Assembly: GCF_015832195.1 (NCBI RefSeq)
Contig: NC_052017.1
Location: 104,066,429-104,130,428 of the forward strand
From: Motacilla alba alba
Lineage: Eukaryota > Chordata > Aves > Passeriformes > Motacillidae
Direction of reading: 5' to 3'
Length of the DNA stretch: 64,000 nucleotides
A program made the position numbers and the translations under genes. The notes under the pieces were generated by a model. That model worked only from the letters and a program-made list of their open reading frames with translations. It was not told the origin of the DNA and ran no database searches. Positions 59,001-64,000 of this stretch are shown here, piece after piece (position 1 is the stretch's first letter; each line of letters begins with the position of its first letter).

Positions 59001-62000
59001 TGTCTGGCAGATCCAATGGTTGATGGCTCTGAAGATGGCCAAAACTGGGCCAATGAGAGAGGTTGTCAACGCCTCTGTGATGACACATTTAAGAACAAAA
59101 TCAAAACAAAGTCACGGGGTTTTGCATCTAGTCAGAGAAGAGGAGGAGGTGAGAATGTGTGAGGGAAACAACTTGGAGACACCCAGGTCAGTGGAGAAGG
59201 AGGGGAGGAGGTGCTCCAGACACCAGAGCTGAGATTTCCCTGCAGGCCGTGGTGAGACCGTGGTGAGGCAGCTGTACCCCTGCAGGCATGGGGATCCACA
59301 GGGGATGCAGAGATCCACCCACAGCCCATGGAGATCCACAGGGAATGCAGAGATCCACCTACAGCCCCTAGGAATTCATGAGGGATGCAGAGATCCACTC
59401 ACAGCCCGTGGGGGAGGTGCCCATGCTGGAGCAGATGGATGCTTGGAGGCAGCTGTGATCCATGGAAGACCTGGTGGTGAGAGAAGGCCCCTGCTTCCAG
59501 GCTGGAGCAGCCTGTCTCTGGAGGATTGCACCCCATGGGAAGAGAGCCATGCCACAGCAGTTTTGGAAGGACTGTCTGCCTGTGGGAGGGACTCACGTTT
59601 CAGCAGATGCAGTATGGCTGCTGCTCATGAGAGTGGACCCACTCTGGAGAAGTTGACAGAGAACTGTCTGCCATGGGAGGGATGCCACAGCCTCACAGGG
59701 GAAGGACTCCTCTCCCAGAGCAATGGAAGAAAATCTCAGTGATGAACTGAACCAAAAAAAACCCATGCCCTGCACTCTTTGTGGGAGGGAGGGGCTGGGG
59801 GGAGAAGGTTTTTTAAGGGCTTATTTTACTTCTCATTATCCTCCTCTGTTTCTGTTAGTAATTAATTTCACTTTGCAACTAAAGTTGAGCCTTTTTTGTC
59901 CTTGAAATATTTATCCTGGTCCTTATCTCACTCTTGAAGCCTTCATTAACTTTTTTTCTTTTCTCTCCTTTGCCCAGCTGTGGCAGGGGAAGGTGAGCAA
60001 GTGACTCTTGTGGGTGCCTGGCGTTGGGCCAGTGTAGAACCACGACAACTCCTTAGCACAGAATGGCATGGACCGCTTGAACCAAGTCCAGAGGAGAGCC
60101 ACAAAAACTGTTAGCGAGTGGGAGCACCTCTCCTATTTATTAGGACGGGCCAAGAGAGCTGGGGTTATTCAGCCTGGGGAAGAGAAGACTCTGGGGACAT
60201 TTATTGTGGCCTTTGAATATAATTTGTGACTACCAGCACCTGGAGGGTGCCCGTAAGAAAGATGGGGACAAGAGGTAATGATTTTGAATTGAAAGAGGGT
60301 GGATTTAGATTACATGTAAGCAAGAATTTTTTTACAATAACGGTGGTGAAACACTGAAACAAGTTGCCCAGAGAGCAGGTAGATATCCCATCCCTGTTAA
60401 CATTCAAGGTCAGGTTGTGTGGGACTCTGAGCAACATAGTCTAGATGAATATGTCCCTGCTTATTTCTGGGGGGTTGGTCTAGATGACTTGTAAAGGTCC
60501 CTTTAACCCCAAATTATTCTATGATTCTGTGATAGAGGTTATTACAAGAAAGCCTGTATTCCTCTTGGATGTTAAGATCTAATATTTGTCTTACAACAGC
60601 TAGACAGTAGTATGAGACCAGTACCATCTGCCACAAATTCAGAACTGAAGATTGATGGTATTTTCTTTACTAAAATACAGATTTTAAACGAGAAAAATTT
60701 CTATGCAATAATTGCTCTGTAAAAATTCAATTTCTTTTCTGTCAAATTGGATTATCAAGGGGCACCTTCAAGCTGATGGTACAGTAACAAACTGGTATCT
60801 GTAATACATGGGTGTAGGTAAAAAGATAAGTGGTCAGATATTCTTTTTTAAGTGTTTCATTGTTCATTAATGTTTGCCTCACTGGAGATGTTCTGAAGAC
60901 ATTTAGGTTTAAGCATTAGGTTTAATGCTTAAATGCTCTTAGATTTTAAGATCTAAAGAATTCTGGAAAGACAGGTATGTTATGCTGCAGTGGGAGTCCT
61001 GACTGGCAGTTTTAGGTGATCAGTCTGAAGGTTTTTCAGGTGCCCATGGATGGTGCCAACAGAGCTTTGCCATCTCCTTATGTACTGACATGAAGTCTCC
61101 TTTTTGTCCTTCGTGTCAGTTCTATTTGCAGACAGGGTTCAACAAAAAGTAATTACAGGCTCTTCAGCACTTGCTTTCATTGCGAGGAGCTGAATGATAC
61201 CTGAGGTTACACCTGCTTGTCAGCAGGAGGAGCGACTGTCAGGAGTTTGAGCGTCTCCTCACTTTCTGCTCAGCACTGCTGCACCCAGGCAGGATCGGCT
61301 GCTGCCTCACGTCTTGCTTCTCTGCAGGACTGCAGCTCTAACAAAATACCTTATATATTTTGTTACGGGCTGTGGGACGTCTCTTTGGAGCACCAGCGGT
61401 ATGTTAAGAACTGAGCTATACTGACACTCTGTGGAGACAGTGGGGAAAGCTAATTGAAATCATCTGGAATGAGGAATGGTTGTTGTAGCCGTGGTTACAG
61501 TAAAAACTCAGTGACTATGTTAAATGTTAATTCCAGTAGAAAATTAAAACCTCTAAATCTATAAACCAGTAATCAATGCATTACAGAAAGAAAAAGAAAA
61601 AGAAAAAAAAAAAGTTATTTACCATGCAAAAGACTGTCTTGACATTTCTGGCATCTCTCATGAAACTGTGGGCATCCAGAGGAATTCTCCCGGAGCTCCC
61701 TGCACTGAAGTCTCTGGCGCCCTGACACAATTTTTGAAAACATGCCACTTCTGTCAGGATCTAGAATGAAGTCATAGTATTTTTAGACTGCTGTTAAACT
61801 TAGAGTCTTTATAAGTATGCAGTCATTACCAAGCCTGAGTGCTAGAATATAATTTCTTGTCCTTAATCCAAAGTATTTTGCATAAATTCCCTTCCCTACC
61901 CCTCCACTTCCCCTCCTTCCCACAAAAATAAAAGGAATAAATTATTAAAAAGTAGAAGTCAGGAGAAGATTCAAATCATGTTTTCTTTCAAGGAAATAAT

Positions 62001-63434
62001 GCTGTAGTATGTTTCTTTATAAAGACTTAGGAGTGTATTCTCCAGACATAACCAAACAATTGCTAATATTATCACACATTATTTCAACAAATGTGAGTTC
62101 TGGTAAGATCTTTTTGACCCTTAGAAGTCAAGATGTTTCATAATTGCATACAGTTACATGAAAACACAGTACCCAAATCTGTTTCTGAGGTAACATGGCT
62201 TATAATATAGAGCAAAATTAAAAAACACTGTTCAAGAGTCACTTAATTTTGCATTTCCTGGTGATCACATAATGTTTATATCACCTGCCACTCAGAGTTA
62301 TGGCATGTACTCACTGTGATTTCCCTGTAGACAAGGACCAGCATATATTTGTTCTGTTTGCAATAGTCAAATATGAGGCTTATTTGTTTTCTAAAAGTCG
62401 GCCACAGTCCTTTTCCTTCACTGAGTGTCATCGCCAATGGTATGCCCAGAATTTTCTGGTCACTGGAAAACCTGATGGCTGGTCTTTGATTAGCTGGTAT
62501 TTGATTGTCAGATTACATTGCTGCTGTAGCCTGGAACAGGACTTGCAGCTGTCAAGCTGAACTTAGCATCATTTGGCAGGGGCAGGGATATGCCTTGACA
62601 TCTCACCGAATTAGCCTATTTTTTTAGAATTGGTGACCATGTCAATAAGAGACGGTACAAATGATATCCTGACAAATGCTGAGATTAAATCTGTCAGTCA
62701 GCCTTATGAAAACCTGCATCCACCCTGAATTTAGGTGTTTCTGAGGAGCTTCTGCATGAAAATCAGGCTGTGTAGGACCCCTAAGTCCCCCTGCAACATT
62801 TCTCTGAGATTTCTAGATGACTTATATTTGTTCCTTTAACTGATAGCTATCCTTGACCCATAGCGTCCAGAGTTTCCTTACATATCTCACACTCACATAC
62901 TGGAAACTGAGTAATTCGCTGTAGTTTAGCCATCCCAAGGGGGTTGATGTCATTGACAGTGCAGTCAGTTTTCATCTTCTAACACTTGCCTTTGGTTTGT
63001 TCTGGCACATCTCTTCTGTGATCTCTGTATTCATCAAAAACATCGGTGATCACCTCACTGACACCTTCGAACACCGTCCTACTGAAATCAAAAACTATCT
63101 GTAAGAAGCCGGGCATGCCCCAGCCTCTCTGGGAGCCTTCAATTCTGGTGGTGACCTCAGGTAAAGCTGGCATACTGGGGGACTCGCTCAACTCCAGGTC
63201 AGACATGAAATAAGTCTGAAAAGACTGGTCAAATTCTTTTTGCATGCGCTTGAAAAAAATGAAACTTCTGTCAAATATTGAGCCCACATCCGATAATAGC
63301 TGGCTAAATAAATCTTCCATCTTTACTAGCTGGGTATCCTCTTTCTCAGGCTTTTCATTAGACTGGATGTCTCTTCCTTGCTCCGCATGGAAAGTAAATA
63401 TGAGTGGAGGTATTTTCCTCAAAAAATCTTCAAC
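55841..63434 (-). CDS. CLUL1: CLUL1 clusterin-like protein 1, C-terminal exons (gene runs off the window)
   Basis: CLUL1 is a secreted clusterin-family glycoprotein known mainly from cone photoreceptors of the retina. Four coding exons on the - strand are visible: 62990-63434, 61623-61760, 57182-57396 and 55841-56008, together 966 nt (322 codons including stop) in one continuous frame. Recognisable family features are [31 protein letters not shown], the Cys cluster [12 protein letters not shown], the segment [20 protein letters not shown] with [10 protein letters not shown], and a C-terminus ending in [10 protein letters not shown]. Potential N-glycosylation sites NSS, NLS and NMT are present. 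Exons for the signal peptide and N-terminal coiled-coil lie beyond 64000. Position next to TYMS agrees with conserved synteny. The human protein is somewhat longer at the C-terminus. Confidence 0.93.
56517..56595. repeat. 34-bp AT-rich tandem repeat (2.3 copies)
   Basis: Two identical 34-bp units (56517-56550 and 56551-56584), each starting tgactatatatgagtgaata, followed by a partial third. It lies in the CLUL1 intron before the last coding exon and has palindromic TATA-rich content. Confidence 0.9.
57182..57396 (-). CDS. CLUL1: CLUL1 internal exon
   Basis: 215 nt between acceptor gtcttttctaacag and donor gtaagg. It encodes [20 protein letters not shown], the Cys completing the conserved pattern, then an amphipathic segment and [18 protein letters not shown]. 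Confidence 0.93.
57518..57578. repeat. About 31-bp tandem duplication in CLUL1 intron
   Basis: Two close copies of a segment containing ataattttt, ctttctgattatg lie in tandem upstream of the 215-nt CLUL1 exon. Local duplication only. Confidence 0.7.
57850..58914 (+). mobile_element. CR1 LINE, 5' portion of a copy interrupted by an LTR
   Basis: Long match to CR1 ORF2 (reverse transcriptase) including recognisable motifs of the sense strand: gacatagtcccccacaacat (the FDTVPHN region), ttcacagatgacaccaagct (FADDTKL, the RT catalytic region), agggacctggacaagctcat, ggccaagtgcaaggtgttgc. It is full of stops and frameshifts, so non-functional. The copy is antisense to CLUL1 in its intron and continues at 60048 after the inserted LTR. 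Confidence 0.92.
58915..60047 (+). mobile_element. Full-length solo LTR inserted in CR1
   Basis: 1133 bp with terminal TG...CA (tgtattggtttgacacag to gtagaaccacgaca), flanked by near-identical 5-bp repeats attcc and actcc. The CR1 reads continuously if this segment is removed, which proves insertion. Internal features: a 40-bp tandem repeat (59291-59410), phrases such as gaggtgctccagacaccaga and a late stretch ttctcattatcctcctctgt typical of a common bird LTR. No internal retroviral genes, so a solo LTR. Older than its host element's insertion cannot be; it is younger than the CR1. Confidence 0.9.
59291..59410 (+). repeat. 40-bp tandem repeat inside the LTR (3 copies)
   Basis: Three diverged 40-bp units at 59291, 59331 and 59371, each containing gatgcagagatccac or a close form and cacagccc. 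They explain the overlapping open frames here, which are not genes. Confidence 0.9.
60048..60535 (+). mobile_element. CR1 LINE, 3' portion of the interrupted copy
   Basis: Continues the CR1 copy from 58914: ccttagcacagaatggcatg, gtccagaggagagccacaaa, ctggggttattcagcctggg, gaaacactgaaacaagttgc, tctagatgacttgtaaaggt and ends with attctatgattctgtga, the diagnostic CR1 3' terminus. Confidence 0.95.
61623..61760 (-). CDS. CLUL1: CLUL1 internal exon (cysteine cluster)
   Basis: 138 nt between acceptor ttcattctag and donor gtaaat. It encodes [39 protein letters not shown], matching the clusterin CxxxxxxxCxxC pattern. Confidence 0.92.
62990..63434 (-). CDS. CLUL1: CLUL1 internal exon (large clusterin-domain exon)
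   Basis: 445 nt after acceptor cttatacacag, coding [15 protein letters not shown] through [20 protein letters not shown] and [18 protein letters not shown]. The exon ends AAAG followed by gcaagt: a GC donor with otherwise perfect match. The split codon G|AT then joins the next exon in frame as Asp. Confidence 0.92.
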
Positions 63435-64000
63435 CTGTGTATAAGAAGGAGAAAAATCAGGAGACAGACAAGTTATCAATTTCTCATCTCTCAGGTAAGT
63501 GTCTCTAATTTTTCTCTTTCAAATACTCAAAGAAACAATGCCCTCTTAATAACTGCCAACACAGCGGATTCTCTGAAATAATTTAAGACACTAGACCCTA
63601 AAGAGGAGAAATACATTCAATCTAAATCATTAATTCCAAATCAGATCTGGAGTAAAAATTCTGCCAGTTGCCCTTTAATCTGTGAGGGCTCGAAGTCAGC
63701 ATTTGGGTTTCTTCCCACAGACAGCTTGGACTTTATGTTGTAAAGATGTGAGATGCATTTCTGTCTGCTTGTGTGCGGTGTAGCGAGCAGAAGGTGATTG
63801 TTCTCACCTTGACTTGTAAAAAGCCTACCCTCCCTCACCCCTGGGCAAATCCTCATGTCCTTGTGTGAATGGAAACCAGTAAAATCAATAAAGCAGTGAC
63901 TCTGAGTCCATGGTTTTACCAAGAGGCCAAGTGTCAGTTCTGCTATCACAGAGTTCCAGTTCCTGGGTCTCAGCCACTGGTTCCCCGCTCCCCACTCTAA
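63435..64000 (-). other. CLUL1: CLUL1 intron (partial)
   Basis: Sequence upstream of the 445-nt CLUL1 exon. The preceding exon (ending before VEDFLRK) is not visible, so this is intron up to the window edge. No repeat recognised. Confidence 0.7.

Noticed and set aside
59260..59742. 160-codon open frame on the + strand
   Set aside because: It lies wholly within the solo LTR and is generated by its internal 40-bp repeats.

Overview
This is vertebrate nuclear DNA, almost certainly from a bird. Intron-split genes have GT-AG boundaries, CR1 non-LTR elements are spread through the window, and two ERV-type LTRs resemble LTRs I know from songbird genomes. The exon peptides are close to bird and mammal orthologues. 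The gene order matches the conserved amniote block of human 18p11.32, read in reverse: YES1 (+), ENOSF1 remnant (+), TYMS (-), CLUL1 (-). Family identities come from recognising the translated sequence, since no database search was possible.

Region 1-21.3 kb holds YES1, a Src-family tyrosine kinase. The window opens in the intron before the first coding exon. Eleven coding exons (5230-19198) add up to 1626 nt, giving an intact 541-residue protein, followed by a 3' UTR of about 2.1 kb.

Region 21.3-43.3 kb is mostly non-coding: MIR-like fragments, A-rich and T-rich tracts, a solo LTR with a perfect 5-bp target duplication, and a GC-rich repeat-like block. Within it six decayed exons of ENOSF1 (enolase superfamily member 1, rTS) can be read in order on the + strand between 28701 and 40261. 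They carry a spliced stop codon, a 29-bp frameshifting tandem duplication, further in-frame stops, lost splice sites and replaced metal-ligand residues. I could not find the first or last exons. This looks like a unitary pseudogene and is the main discovery here, because ENOSF1 is normally the tail-to-tail antisense neighbour of TYMS.

Region 43.3-52 kb holds TYMS (thymidylate synthase) on the - strand: seven exons totalling 909 nt, 302 residues, all key residues present. Its GC-rich promoter has a 19-bp tandem repeat carrying consensus E2F sites and a 13-bp triplicated CCAAT element. A CR1 3' end begins about 20 bp beyond the CCAAT array.

Region 52-64 kb holds the 3' part of CLUL1 (clusterin-like 1) on the - strand: four coding exons plus stop and poly(A) signal, with the 5' exons lying beyond 64000. 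One intron appears to use a GC-AG donor. Another contains a CR1 copy split by a full-length 1.1-kb LTR.
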